NCBI GenBank assembly: GCA_937887565.1
Contig: CALABS010000011.1
Location: forward strand, 62,001 to 126,000
DNA length: 64,000 nt
Reading direction: 5' to 3'
Origin: an uncultured Rhodospirillaceae bacterium
GTDB taxonomy: Bacteria > Pseudomonadota > Alphaproteobacteria > Rhodospirillales > Magnetospirillaceae
Part shown: in pieces, positions 31,365 to 41,472 of the stretch
Position numbering within the stretch: the stretch's first letter is position 1
Layout of the letters: each line of letters opens with the position of its first letter
Translations under genes and position numbers: made by a program
Notes under the pieces: model-generated
Database searches by the model: none
Seen by the model: only the letters and a program-made list of their open reading frames with translations
What the model was told of the DNA's origin: nothing

Positions 31365-32759
31365 ATGAAGTATGTGAGCACCCGGGGCAAGGCCCCCGTC
31401 CTCGATTTCGACGATGTCCTCCTGGCTGGCCTGGCCCGTGACGGCGGCCTGTACGTCCCCGAGACGTGGCCCAGCTTCTCCGCCGACGACATCCGCGCGC
31501 TCAGGGGACTGCGCTACGACGAGTTGGCGGCCAAGGTGATGGCCCCGTTCGTCGCCGGCTGCATGACCGAGGCGGAACTGGCCGCCATGGTCAAGGACGC
31601 CTATCACGGCTTCACCCACCCCGCCGTGGCGCCGCTGCGCCAGATCGGCCACAACCAGTGGGTCTGCGAGCTGTTCCACGGCCCGACCCTGGCCTTCAAG
31701 GACTACGCGCTGCAGCTGGTCGGACGCCTGTTCGACCACGTGCTGAGGAAGAAGGGCCAACGGGTGGTGATCGTCGGCGCCACCTCGGGCGACACCGGCT
31801 CGGCCGCCATCGAGGCCTGCCGCGACCGCGAGGCGGTGGACATCGTCATCCTGCATCCCCGCGGGCGCACCTCCGAGGTGCAGCGCCGTCAGATGACCAC
31901 GGTGCCGTCGTCCAACGTGCGCAACCTCGCCGTCGAGGGGACCTTCGACGACTGCCAGGACATCGTCAAGGCGCTGTTCAACGACCACGCCTTCCGCGAC
32001 GAGATGAGCCTGTCCGCGGTCAATTCCATCAACTGGGCCCGCGTCATGGCCCAGATCGCCTATTACTTCGCCGCCGCCATGGCGCTGGGCGCGCCCGACG
32101 TGCCGGTCAGCTTCTCGGTGCCGACCGGCAATTTCGGCAACGTCTTCGCCGGCTATTGCGCCCGCCGGATGGGCCTGCCGGTGGCGCGGCTGGTGGTCGG
32201 CTCGAACCGCAACGACATCCTGACCCGCTTCTTCGAGGGCGGCGTGATGACGGCCGAGGGGGTCGTCCCCACCTTGAGTCCCAGCATGGACATCCAGGTC
32301 TCGTCCAATTTCGAGCGCCTGCTGTTCGACTATCTGGGCCGCGAGGGAGACGCCGTGGACCGCCTGCTCACCGAGTTCCGCCACACCGGCGCCATGGCCA
32401 TGCCCCAGGGGGCGTTCTCGGCCATGCGCGAGCTGTTCGAGGGCCACCGCTTCGACGACGAGGCGACGCTGGGCCTGATGCGCACCTTCGCGCGACTGAC
32501 CGGCGAGGTGCTCGATCCGCACTCGGCCATCGGCGTCGGCGCCGGGCTGAAGTCGGACATCAGGACGCCGCTGGTCGCCCTGGCCACGGCGCATCCGGCC
32601 AAGTTCCCCGACGCGGTCGAAAAGGCCACCGGCCGCCGGCCCGAGCTGCCGCCGCACCTGGCCGACCTGTTCGACCGCCCCGAACGGTTCGACGTCATCG
32701 CCAACGACGCGGCCCGGGTGCGGGACTACGTGCGCGCCTTCGCCGGCAGGACCCGCTGA
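31365..32759 (+). CDS. thrC: Threonine synthase
   Basis: ThrC converts O-phosphohomoserine to threonine with PLP. The 464-residue protein has the opening MKYVSTRGKAPVLDFDDVLL, the PLP lysine in HGPTLAFKDYALQLVG, the phosphate-binding VGATSGDTGSAAIEA, VNSINWARVMAQIAYYF, SVPTGNFGNVFAGY, and SPSMDIQVSSNFERLLFDY. All are typical of class I ThrC. The stop overlaps the start of the M16 protease gene (TGATG), a pairing conserved in many alphaproteobacteria. Confidence 0.97.
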   Translation: MKYVSTRGKAPVLDFDDVLLAGLARDGGLYVPETWPSFSADDIRALRGLRYDELAAKVMAPFVAGCMTEAELAAMVKDAYHGFTHPAVAPLRQIGHNQWVCELFHGPTLAFKDYALQLVGRLFDHVLRKKGQRVVIVGATSGDTGSAAIEACRDREAVDIVILHPRGRTSEVQRRQMTTVPSSNVRNLAVEGTFDDCQDIVKALFNDHAFRDEMSLSAVNSINWARVMAQIAYYFAAAMALGAPDVPVSFSVPTGNFGNVFAGYCARRMGLPVARLVVGSNRNDILTRFFEGGVMTAEGVVPTLSPSMDIQVSSNFERLLFDYLGREGDAVDRLLTEFRHTGAMAMPQGAFSAMRELFEGHRFDDEATLGLMRTFARLTGEVLDPHSAIGVGAGLKSDIRTPLVALATAHPAKFPDAVEKATGRRPELPPHLADLFDRPERFDVIANDAARVRDYVRAFAGRTR

Positions 32760-34018
32760 TGGGAATCCGCGAAACCCGGCTGGCGTCCGGCCTGCGCGTC
32801 CTCACCGACCCCATGGAGACGGTGGAAAGCGCGTCGGTGGGCGTGTGGGTCGACGCCGGCACCCGCCACGAACCCGCCGCCGTCAACGGCGTGTCGCACC
32901 TGTTGGAGCACATGGCGTTCAAGGGAACGCGGCGGCGCAGCGCGCGCGACATCGCCGAGGAGATGGACGCCGTCGGCGGCCACCTCAACGCCTACACGGC
33001 CCGCGACCACACCGCTTATTACGCCAAGGTCCTGAAGGAGGACGTCGACCTGGCGGTGGACATCGTCGCCGACATCCTGCAGCACTCCACCCTCGACCCC
33101 GAGGAGCTGGCGCGCGAGCAGACGGTGGTGGTCCAGGAAATCAGCCAGGCCATCGACACCCCCGACGACATCATCTTCGACCACTTCCAGGCCACCGCCT
33201 TCCCCGACCAGCCGCTGGGGCGACCGGTCCTGGGCACGGCGGACCTGGTCAGGGCGATGACGCGCGAGACCGTGGCCGGCTACATGCACGGCCACTACGC
33301 GGCGCCGCGCATGGTGCTGGCCGGAGCCGGCCGGGTGGACCACGATCACCTTGTCGAGGCCGCCGAGCGCATGTTCGCCGGCCTGCCCACGGTCGCCGAT
33401 TGCGCCACCGAGCGCGCCGCCTATCACGGTGGCGACTACCGCGAGGAGCGCGACATCGAGCAGGTCAACCTGGTGCTGGGCTTCGACGGCGTCGCCTACG
33501 ACGACCCCGACTACTACGCCGCCTCGGTGCTGTCGACGCTGCTCGGCGGCGGCATGAGCTCACGCCTGTTCCAGGAGGTGCGCGAGAAGCGCGGCCTGGT
33601 CTATTCCATCTATTCCTTCACCTCGTCATACGCCGACGGCGGCCTGTTCGGCGTCTATGCCGGCACCGGCGAGGACGAGGCGGCCGAGCTGATCCCGGTG
33701 ATGTGCGACGAGATCGTCAAGGTCGCCGCCGGCGTCGACGGGGGCGAGGTGCACCGCGCCCGCGCCCAGCTCAAGGCCTCGATCCTGATGAGCCTGGAAA
33801 GCACCAGCTCCCGCTGCGAGCAGGTGGCCCGCCAGATCCTGGTCTACGGCCGCCCCATCCCCACCGCCGAGGTGGTCGGGCAGATCGAATCCGTCACCGG
33901 CGCCGACGTGGCCCGGGTGGCGGCGCGCCTGTTCGCCACCACCCCGACCGTGGCCGCCATCGGCCCGCTGGCTCAGGTCGAGGACTACGACCGCATCGCC
34001 GCGCGGCTGAAGATTTAA
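32759..34018 (+). CDS. M16-family zinc peptidase (processing peptidase-like)
   Basis: A 419-residue inverzincin. The zinc site is GVSHLLEHMAFKGT (H-x-x-E-H), and the distal Glu lies ~70 residues later in EELAREQTVVVQEISQAIDT. LGGGMSSRLFQEVREKRGLV and YSIYSFTSSYADGGLFGVYA are the C-domain signatures. It resembles the beta subunit of mitochondrial processing peptidase and bacterial PqqL/YmxG proteins. Substrates are unknown. Translationally coupled to thrC. Confidence 0.93.
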   Translation: MGIRETRLASGLRVLTDPMETVESASVGVWVDAGTRHEPAAVNGVSHLLEHMAFKGTRRRSARDIAEEMDAVGGHLNAYTARDHTAYYAKVLKEDVDLAVDIVADILQHSTLDPEELAREQTVVVQEISQAIDTPDDIIFDHFQATAFPDQPLGRPVLGTADLVRAMTRETVAGYMHGHYAAPRMVLAGAGRVDHDHLVEAAERMFAGLPTVADCATERAAYHGGDYREERDIEQVNLVLGFDGVAYDDPDYYAASVLSTLLGGGMSSRLFQEVREKRGLVYSIYSFTSSYADGGLFGVYAGTGEDEAAELIPVMCDEIVKVAAGVDGGEVHRARAQLKASILMSLESTSSRCEQVARQILVYGRPIPTAEVVGQIESVTGADVARVAARLFATTPTVAAIGPLAQVEDYDRIAARLKI

Positions 34019-34123
34019 TACGGCTTTTCAAGGGGTTGCGCACAGGTCGCGGCAAGGTTCCGCTTCCGTGGAGCGCCTCCCTATGGCAGATTGCGGAGGA
34101 GATTCCCGTCACGGGGGAGGAGC

Positions 34124-35002
34124 ATGACCGAAGACGGCGTCCACGGCCAGGTCCGGCCCGAAGAGGTCTTCGCGCAACTGACCGCGTTCCAGCACGCCCT
34201 GGCCAGCCATGTGGACTGGCTGCGGCAATGGTACGGCGCCCTGGTCAACCACGACGGCGGCATGCCCGAGGACAGCTGCGCCATCCGCCGCTGGGCCGAT
34301 GACGCCGCCCTGTTCGGCGGCTTCGACGGCTACGGCGACATGATGGCGTTGCACGACGAGGTGCACGCCCGCGCCGACGAGATCGGCGCCCGCATCGCCG
34401 GCGGCGAGACCGCCACCACCTCGGACTACGAGGCGCTGGTGCAGTCGGTGATCGCCTTCGGCGCCGCCGCCCAAGGCCTGGAGCGCGAGGCGTGGACGCT
34501 CCTGGCCACCGTTGACCCGCTGACCGGCCTGTCCAACCGCCAGTCCATGCGCGCCCAACTGATGCGCGAACGCGACCGCACCATCCGCCTGCGCCAGCCC
34601 TGCTGCCTGGCGCTGGTGGACATCGACCACTTCAAGAAGGTCAACGACACCTTCGGCCACGCCCAGGGCGACAAGGTGCTGCGCGCCGTGGCCGGCCTCC
34701 TGATGGCCACCGTGCGTCCCTACGACGTGGTCTACCGCTACGGCGGCGAGGAGTTCCTGCTCTGCCTGCCGGGCACCGACACCGCCGCCGGCATCCAGGT
34801 GGCCGAGCGCATCCGGGGCGAGATCGCCGCCCTGACCCTGGCCACCGACGACGGCCGCCCCATCCCGGTCACCGCCACCCTCGGCCTGTCGGTGATGGAT
34901 TCCGGCCACGCCGTCGAGGACACCATCGAGCAGGCCGACAAGGCCCTTTACGACGGCAAGCGCCAGGGCCGGAACCAGGTGGTGGTGTACGCCGAGGGGT
35001 GA
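34124..35002 (+). CDS. Diguanylate cyclase with N-terminal CZB zinc-binding domain (DgcZ-like)
   Basis: A 292-residue soluble protein after a GGGGGAGGA ribosome site. Residues ~20-95 form a CZB domain: ASHVDWLRQWYGAL, SCAIRRWADD, and ALHDEVHARADEI supply the 3-His/1-Cys zinc site in the same order as E. coli DgcZ. The GGDEF domain follows: TVDPLTGLSNRQSMRAQLMR, DIDHFKKVNDTFGHAQGDKV, and RYGGEEFLLCLPG with an intact GGEEF active site. In DgcZ, zinc inhibits the cyclase, so this gene likely ties c-di-GMP level to zinc or to oxidation of the site. No RxxD inhibitory site is seen at the usual place. Confidence 0.88.
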   Translation: MTEDGVHGQVRPEEVFAQLTAFQHALASHVDWLRQWYGALVNHDGGMPEDSCAIRRWADDAALFGGFDGYGDMMALHDEVHARADEIGARIAGGETATTSDYEALVQSVIAFGAAAQGLEREAWTLLATVDPLTGLSNRQSMRAQLMRERDRTIRLRQPCCLALVDIDHFKKVNDTFGHAQGDKVLRAVAGLLMATVRPYDVVYRYGGEEFLLCLPGTDTAAGIQVAERIRGEIAALTLATDDGRPIPVTATLGLSVMDSGHAVEDTIEQADKALYDGKRQGRNQVVVYAEG

Positions 35003-35005
35003 AGG

Positions 35006-35695
35006 CTAACCTTTCCGAACCACCCAGCCGCCGAAGCACAGCGCCCGGAAGAACGGCCGGGGCGCCGACAGCCCCGCCTCGGCGCACAATTCGGCCAGCC
35101 GCCCCTCGGTCACCGGATGGATGTCGCGATCCACGTGGCTGAAGCCGCGCGCGATGCTGTCGTCGGAGATGCCGGCGGCGCGCTGGAGATGACCCCAGCA
35201 GGTGCGCAAGCTGGCCTGCCACGGCTCGTCCCAGGCCGGGCCGTAAAGATCGGCCATCACCAGCGCCGCGCCGGGCTTGAGGCGGGCGGCGATGTCGGAC
35301 AGCAGGGCCTGCTTGGCGCCGTCGTCGGGCAGGAAATGCAGCACCAGCAGCAGGGTAGCGGCGTCGAACGGCTCGAATACCGGCAGATCCTTGACCTCGC
35401 TGGGATAGAGGCGCACGCGGTCGACCAGGTGGTGCTCGGCCACCTTGCGCTCGGCCACCTTCAGCATCTCGGCCGAGGGGTCCACCCCCACCAGCTTGAC
35501 CGCCGGGCAGGCCTGGGCGAGCGCGACGCATTCGGCGCCGGTTCCCGCCCCCGCCACCAGCACGCGGCCGTGACCGCCGGTGGCTTCCGCCGCCATCACG
35601 CAGGCCAGTTGGTGCAGGGCCTCGTAGCCGGGAATGGCGGCCCGGATGCGGTGGTCGTAGGCCTGGGCCTTCTCTGCGTCTGACATCGTGGTCAC
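35006..35695 (-). CDS. SAM-dependent class I methyltransferase
   Basis: A 229-residue methyltransferase with VLVAGAGTGAECVALAQACP as the SAM-binding motif I, LVGVDPSAEMLKVAERKVAE as motif II, and FDAATLLLVLHFLPDD as motif IV. GTG 35695 is preferred over ATG 35686: it follows GGGAGG at good spacing and lies in a GTGA overlap with trmL. The substrate cannot be told; the overall layout is like methyltransferases acting on small molecules or lipids. Confidence 0.8.
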   Translation of the reverse strand: MTTMSDAEKAQAYDHRIRAAIPGYEALHQLACVMAAEATGGHGRVLVAGAGTGAECVALAQACPAVKLVGVDPSAEMLKVAERKVAEHHLVDRVRLYPSEVKDLPVFEPFDAATLLLVLHFLPDDGAKQALLSDIAARLKPGAALVMADLYGPAWDEPWQASLRTCWGHLQRAAGISDDSIARGFSHVDRDIHPVTEGRLAELCAEAGLSAPRPFFRALCFGGWVVRKG

Positions 35696-36156
35696 GGCAA
35701 TCCTCCCTGCCTGAGCGCCTCCCACGCGGCGATCGCCGCCGCCATCGCGACGTTCAGCGACCGCATCCCCTCGGCCATGGGGATGCGCACCGCCGCGTCG
35801 CAGGCGGCGGCCACGCCGTCGGGCACGCCGGCGCTCTCGCGCCCCACCATGATGACGTCTCGGTGATCGAAAGAAAACCCATCCAGGCGCGTTCCGCCCT
35901 TGGTGGTCAGCAGCACCAGCCGTCGCCCCTCGGCGCGGCGGGCGGCGTCGAAGGCGGCCCAGGACCCATGGCGGACCAGCGAGACGCGGTCGAGATAGTC
36001 CATGCCGGCCCGGCGCATCTTGCGGTCGTCCCAGACGAAGCCGCACGGCTCGATGACGTCGACGCCGACCGACAGGCATGCGGACAGCCGCAGGATGGCA
36101 CCGGCGTTCTGGGGAATGTCGGGCTGGAAGAGGGCAAGGCGGAGCATGGTCGTCAT
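35692..36156 (-). CDS. trmL: tRNA (cytidine(34)-2'-O)-methyltransferase
   Basis: A 154-residue SPOUT methyltransferase. MLRLALFQPDIPQNAGAILR is the family start, and the knotted SAM site is built from IMVGRESAGVPDGV and VRIPMAEGMRSLNVAMAAAI. TrmL methylates the wobble base of tRNA-Leu isoacceptors. Either ATG 36156 or ATG 36147 (directly at MLRLALF) may be used. It is the first gene of a two-gene unit with the methyltransferase. Confidence 0.92.
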   Translation of the reverse strand: MTTMLRLALFQPDIPQNAGAILRLSACLSVGVDVIEPCGFVWDDRKMRRAGMDYLDRVSLVRHGSWAAFDAARRAEGRRLVLLTTKGGTRLDGFSFDHRDVIMVGRESAGVPDGVAAACDAAVRIPMAEGMRSLNVAMAAAIAAWEALRQGGLP

Positions 36157-36313
36157 CCCGTGGAGGAAGGCACCCCGAAGGGGTGGGAAGCGCCCGCAAG
36201 AATGGACACGCCTGAATTAGTTAATCGTGATGTACCTTTACTCGCCTGTTGAATCAGCGGGGCCGATGTGGTTAATAGGGCCGCTTCCGCGGGCCAACAA
36301 GAGGTAATAGTCA

Positions 36314-36868
36314 ATGGCTGATTCGGCACATCTTGCCCAGCCCTCGTCGACGGATGGGCAAACCCGGCGGGATTTCCTGCTGTATGCCACCACCGCCGTC
36401 GGCGTGGCGGGCACGGGTCTCGCCCTGTGGCCGTTCGTGCACAGCATGAACCCCGCCGCCGACACCCTGGCGCTGTCCACCACCGACGTGGATCTCGCCG
36501 CGCTTCAACCCGGGCAGGCGATCACCGTCGTCTGGCAGGGCAAGCCGGTGTTCGTGCGCCATCGCACCCCTGAGGAAATCGAGCGGTCCGTCTCCGAGGA
36601 CACCGCCGACCTGCGCGACCCGCAGAAGGATGCCGACCGCATCCAGAAGCCGGAATGGCTGGTCCTCATCGGCGTGTGCACCCACCTGGGCTGCGTCCCG
36701 CTGGGCCAGAAGCCCGCCGACCCCAAGGGTGACTACGGCGGCTGGTTCTGCCCCTGCCACGGGTCCCACTACGACACCTCGGGTCGCATTCGCAAGGGCC
36801 CCGCGCCGCTGAACCTGCCGGTGCCGCCCTATGCCTTCACCAGCGACACCACCATCCGGATCGGCTGA
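36314..36868 (+). CDS. petA: Ubiquinol-cytochrome c reductase Rieske iron-sulfur subunit
   Basis: A 184-residue protein exported by the Tat system: TRRDFLLYATTAVGVAGTGL holds the twin arginines and the single anchor helix. The 2Fe-2S ligands are in VCTHLGCVPLG and CPCHGSHYD, with the extra cysteines that form the Rieske disulfide. The C-terminal APLNLPVPPYAF loop is typical of bc1-type Rieske proteins. It is first in the petABC (fbcFBC) operon and transfers electrons from ubiquinol to cytochrome c1. Confidence 0.97.
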   Translation: MADSAHLAQPSSTDGQTRRDFLLYATTAVGVAGTGLALWPFVHSMNPAADTLALSTTDVDLAALQPGQAITVVWQGKPVFVRHRTPEEIERSVSEDTADLRDPQKDADRIQKPEWLVLIGVCTHLGCVPLGQKPADPKGDYGGWFCPCHGSHYDTSGRIRKGPAPLNLPVPPYAFTSDTTIRIG

Positions 36869-36879
36869 GGACACGCGCG

Positions 36880-38139
36880 ATGAGCGGATTGAAAATCAAC
36901 AACAAGGCACTCGCCTGGTTCGACCAGCGGCTGCCGATCATCTCGATGATGCACCACAGCGGCGTCGAGTACCCGACCCCGAAGAACCTGAACTACTGGT
37001 GGAACTTCGGTTCGCTGGCGGGCTTCATCCTGGTGGTCATGATCCTGACCGGCATCTTCCTGGTCATGAACTACACCGCGCACACCTCGATGGCCTTCGA
37101 CTCCGTCGAGCGCATCATGCGCGACGTGAACTACGGCTGGCTGCTGCGCTACCTGCACATGAACGGCGCCTCGATGTTCTTCATCCTGGTGTACATCCAC
37201 ATCTTCCGGAACATGTACTACGGTTCGTACAAGGCACCGCGCGAGGTGCTGTGGTGGGTGGGCATCCTCATCTTCCTGGCGATGATGGCCACCGCCTTCA
37301 TGGGCTACGTGCTGCCCTGGGGCCAGATGTCCTTCTGGGGCGCCACCGTGATCACCAACCTGTTCTCGGCCTTCCCCATCGTGGGCGACCCGATCGTGAC
37401 CTGGCTGTGGGGCGGCTTCGCGGTGGACAACCCGACGCTCAACCGCTTCTTCTCGCTGCACTACCTGCTGCCGTTCGTGATCTTCGCGCTGGTGTTCGTC
37501 CATGTGTGGGCGCTGCACACCGTGAAGTCCAACAACCCGCTGGGCATCGACATCAAGACCCCGCAGGACACCATCCCGTTCCACCCCTACTACACGATCA
37601 AGGACCTGTTCGGCATCGGGGTGTTCCTGATGTTTTTCCTGGCCTTCGTGTTCTGGGCCCCCAACTTCTTCGGCGAGCCGGACAACTACATCCCGGCCAA
37701 TCCGATGGTGACCCCGCCGCACATCGTGCCCGAATGGTACTTCCTGCCGTTCTACGCCATCCTGCGCGCGGTTCCCGACAAGCTGGGCGGCGTGCTGATG
37801 ATGTTCGGCGCGATCATCGTGCTGTTCTTCCTGCCCTGGCTTGACAGCTCGAAGGTCCGCTCGGCCAAGTTCCGCCCGTTCTACAAGCAGCTGTTCTGGG
37901 TGTTCTTCGCCGACTGCGTCTTCCTGGGCTACCTGGGCGGCAAGCCGGCCGAGGGCTGGTACGTGCCGGCCAGCCAGATCGCCACCGCGTACTATTTCCT
38001 CCACTTCCTGGTGATCCTGCCGCTGCTGGGCAAGTTCGAGAAGCCCCGGGCCCTGCCCGCCAGCATCTCGGCCCCCGTGCTCAAGGGTGGCGGGCCCGCC
38101 ACCGCCGGCGCCCATGCCCAGCCGATGGAGAAGGCGTAA
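36880..38139 (+). CDS. petB: Cytochrome b subunit of the bc1 complex
   Basis: A full-length 419-residue cytochrome b, not the split b6/subunit IV form. Eight helices are visible. Haem ligands lie in LLRYLHMNGASMFFILVYIH and LHYLLPFVIFALVFVHVWAL. The Qo-site motif is present as VPEWYFLPFYAILRAVPDK (PEWY). It starts 11 bp after petA, and its stop overlaps the petC start by one base (TAATG). Confidence 0.98.
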   Translation: MSGLKINNKALAWFDQRLPIISMMHHSGVEYPTPKNLNYWWNFGSLAGFILVVMILTGIFLVMNYTAHTSMAFDSVERIMRDVNYGWLLRYLHMNGASMFFILVYIHIFRNMYYGSYKAPREVLWWVGILIFLAMMATAFMGYVLPWGQMSFWGATVITNLFSAFPIVGDPIVTWLWGGFAVDNPTLNRFFSLHYLLPFVIFALVFVHVWALHTVKSNNPLGIDIKTPQDTIPFHPYYTIKDLFGIGVFLMFFLAFVFWAPNFFGEPDNYIPANPMVTPPHIVPEWYFLPFYAILRAVPDKLGGVLMMFGAIIVLFFLPWLDSSKVRSAKFRPFYKQLFWVFFADCVFLGYLGGKPAEGWYVPASQIATAYYFLHFLVILPLLGKFEKPRALPASISAPVLKGGGPATAGAHAQPMEKA

Positions 38140-38906
38140 TGCGTAAGCTCATCATCTCCACGCTGGTGGCGGCCGGTCTGGCCGGCACCGCCGGCATCGC
38201 CCAGGCCTCGGAGGCCGGCGCCCCCCTCATGACCGAGAAATGGTCGTGGGAAGGCTTGTTCGGCCGCTACGACCAGGCCCAGCTGCGCCGCGGCTTCACC
38301 GTGTTCCACGGGGTGTGCTCGAACTGCCACTCGCTGTCGCTGGTGGCCTACCGCAACCTCGCCGCGGTCGGCCTGACCGAGGACGAGATCAAGGCGGTGG
38401 CGGCCGAGCGCGAGCTCGCCGACGCCCCCAACGACGAGGGCACGGTGCTGATGCGGGCCGGCCGGCCGTCGGACAAGTACATCTCGCCGTTCCCCAACGA
38501 CCAGGCCGCGGCCGCCGCCAACATGGGCGCGCTGCCTCCCGACCTGTCGTTGATGGCCAAGGCCCGCCTGGGCGGTCCCAACTACATCTACAGCCTGATG
38601 CTGGGCTACATGGACGAGGTGCCCGAGGGCGCCGAAATCCCCGAAGGGAAGTACTACAACACCTACTTCCCGGGCCATGCCATCAGCATGCCGCCCCAGA
38701 TGATGGACGATCTGGTCGAATATGCCGACGGCACCGCCGCGACCAAGGAGCAGATCGCCAAGGACATCGTCGCCTTCCTGAACTGGACCGCCGAGCCCGA
38801 GCTGGAGGAGCGCAAGAGTATGGGTCTCAAGGTGATGATCTTCCTGGCCGTGTTGACCGCGCTGTTCTACGCGCTCAAGCGGCAGATCTGGAAGGACGTC
38901 CACTAA
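38139..38906 (+). CDS. petC: Cytochrome c1
   Basis: A 255-residue precursor with a Sec signal peptide (IISTLVAAGLAGTAGIAQAS). The covalent haem site is VCSNCHSLSLVAYRNL, and the methionine ligand region is SMPPQMMDD. A C-terminal anchor helix (VMIFLAVLTALFYALKRQIW) holds it on the periplasmic face. It completes the bc1 complex with petA and petB and is followed by a strong terminator. Confidence 0.97.
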   Translation: MRKLIISTLVAAGLAGTAGIAQASEAGAPLMTEKWSWEGLFGRYDQAQLRRGFTVFHGVCSNCHSLSLVAYRNLAAVGLTEDEIKAVAAERELADAPNDEGTVLMRAGRPSDKYISPFPNDQAAAAANMGALPPDLSLMAKARLGGPNYIYSLMLGYMDEVPEGAEIPEGKYYNTYFPGHAISMPPQMMDDLVEYADGTAATKEQIAKDIVAFLNWTAEPELEERKSMGLKVMIFLAVLTALFYALKRQIWKDVH

Positions 38907-38951
38907 GACGCCCATCCGCCCGGGGCGCCCGCGCCGGGCCGATCGACAGAC

Positions 38952-38987
38952 TGGCCGCCGTCCTTGCGACGGCGGCCATTTTGTTTT
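38952..38987 (+). terminator. Intrinsic terminator of the petABC operon
   Basis: GGCCGCCGTC and GACGGCGGCC form a perfect 10-bp stem around CTTGC, and the run ATTTTGTTTT follows. Confidence 0.88.
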
Positions 38988-39022
38988 AACCACGCAATTC
39001 TGACTTCACCTGGAGACGGCAA

Positions 39023-39910
<888 letters not shown>

Positions 39911-39924
39911 TTCCTTAGACCTCT

Positions 39925-39961
39925 TGCCCTCGCCGGGCGCCGCCTCCGGCGGCTTGGCCGC
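39925..39961 (-). repeat. 37-bp intergenic repeat, copy B
   Basis: On the minus strand it reads GCGGCCAAGC, then CGCC-GGA-GGCG, then CGCCCGGCGAGGGCA. It is identical over the core to copy C at 62947-62983, and is in inverted orientation relative to copies A and C. The centre forms a GCCGCC/GGCGGC hairpin. Confidence 0.75.
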
Positions 39962-39982
39962 GCGGCCGCTTGCGGCGGACGA

Positions 39983-40348
39983 TCACTCCCCCGCCCCCGG
40001 TTCCTTGCGCGCGGCGTGGAGGATGAGGTCGCGGGCACGTTCGCTGCAGGGATCGGACTGGGCGCAGCCCCGCCCGACCGCGCACAGCAGAATGGCGCGC
40101 AGGCGCGAGAAGTCCTGGGGTTCCCCCAGATTCTCGAGCCATCCGCACCATTTCACCGTCGGCCCCGACACCGCGCTTCGCCTCCACAAACGCACGGCGC
40201 CTCCCGGATGGGGGCGCCGCTCAACCATAAGATAACACGACCACCGCCCATCGGGCTGTGCGCAAAAGTGTAACATCCCTTCGGTGAAGCCGAGGCTGGC
40301 GAGCCGGTTGCGCCCCTCGGCGCCGTCGCTTAAGGTGCCGGCGACCAC
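39983..40348 (-). CDS. Cysteine-containing hypothetical protein between mtnP and mtnA
   Basis: GTG 40348 gives 121 residues; ATG 40276 (MLHFCAQPDGRWSCYLMVER) gives 97 and may be the true start. The sequence has six cysteines spread as in a metal- or disulfide-binding protein (LLCAVGRGCAQSDPCSERAR) and an amphipathic strand-rich first half. No family is recognised. It lies on the opposite strand from its neighbours, and divergent from mtnA, so it is not part of that pathway's operon. Confidence 0.5.
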   Translation of the reverse strand: MVAGTLSDGAEGRNRLASLGFTEGMLHFCAQPDGRWSCYLMVERRPHPGGAVRLWRRSAVSGPTVKWCGWLENLGEPQDFSRLRAILLCAVGRGCAQSDPCSERARDLILHAARKEPGAGE

Positions 40349-40365
40349 ACCGGACGGGGTTGGAC

Positions 40366-41472
40366 ATGAGGATCGACGGCACCCATTACCGCACCATCTG
40401 GCTGGCCGGGGACGGTTGGCGGGTGGAGATCATCGACCAGACGCGCCTGCCGCACGACTTCGCGGTCAAGGCGCTGGCGTCGCTGGACGACGCCGCCCAT
40501 GCCATCAAGGACATGTGGGTGCGCGGCGCGCCGCTGATCGGCGCCACCGCCGCCTACGGCATGGCCTTGGCCGCCCGCGCCGACTCGTCGGACGCTGGCC
40601 TTGAGCGCGCCTATGGCGTGCTGCACGCCACCCGTCCCACCGCCATCAACCTGAAATGGGCGCTCGACGAGATGATGGCGGCCCTGGCCCCCCTGCCCGC
40701 CACCGAACGGCCGGCCGCCGCCTATGCGCGGGCCGCCGCCATCGCCGACGAGGACGTGGAGATCAACTCGGCCATCGGCGAGCACGGGTTGGAGGTCATC
40801 CGCGCCATCTGGGCCCGGAGGCAGGCCGACAGCGCCGACCGCGTCAACGTACTGACCCACTGCAACGCCGGTTGGCTGGCGACGGTCGACTGGGGCACCG
40901 CCATCGCCCCGGTCTACAAGGCCTTCGACGCCGGCATCCCCATCCATGTGTGGGTGGACGAGACCCGGCCGCGCAACCAGGGCGCCAGCCTGACCGCCCG
41001 CGAGCTGAACTGGCACGGCGTCCCCCACACGGTGATCGCCGACAACACCGGCGGCCATCTGATGCAGCATCGCATGGTCGATCTGTGCATCGTCGGCACC
41101 GACCGCACCACCCGCAACGGCGACGTCTGCAACAAGATCGGCACCTATCTCAAGGCGCTGGCGGCGTACGACAACCAGGTTCCGTTCTACGTGGCGCTGC
41201 CCAGCCCCACCATCGACTGGACGGTGGCGGATGGCGTCAAGGAAATCCCCATCGAGCAGCGCGATCCCGCCGAGGTCTCCCATATCGCCGGCCGCACCGC
41301 CGCCGGCCGCATCGAGACGGTGCAACTGACCCCCGACGGCAGCCCGGCCGCCAACTACGCCTTCGACGTCACGCCGGCCCGGCTGGTCACCGGCCTGATC
41401 ACCGAACGCGGGGTCTGCGCGGCCACCTCCGACGGCCTGCGCGAGCTGTTCCCCGAGCGGGCCGCGCGATGA
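40366..41472 (+). CDS. mtnA: S-methyl-5-thioribose-1-phosphate isomerase
   Basis: MtnA isomerises methylthioribose-1-phosphate to methylthioribulose-1-phosphate. The 368-residue protein has the family's IKDMWVRGAPLIGATAAYGM, LTHCNAGWLATVDWGTAI with the catalytic Cys, HVWVDETRPRNQGASLTARE, and DLCIVGTDRTTRNGDVCNKI-GTYLKA with the catalytic Asp. ATG 40366 is preferred over the TTG two codons earlier. The stop overlaps the aldolase start by 4 bp (ATGA). Confidence 0.96.
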   Translation: MRIDGTHYRTIWLAGDGWRVEIIDQTRLPHDFAVKALASLDDAAHAIKDMWVRGAPLIGATAAYGMALAARADSSDAGLERAYGVLHATRPTAINLKWALDEMMAALAPLPATERPAAAYARAAAIADEDVEINSAIGEHGLEVIRAIWARRQADSADRVNVLTHCNAGWLATVDWGTAIAPVYKAFDAGIPIHVWVDETRPRNQGASLTARELNWHGVPHTVIADNTGGHLMQHRMVDLCIVGTDRTTRNGDVCNKIGTYLKALAAYDNQVPFYVALPSPTIDWTVADGVKEIPIEQRDPAEVSHIAGRTAAGRIETVQLTPDGSPAANYAFDVTPARLVTGLITERGVCAATSDGLRELFPERAAR

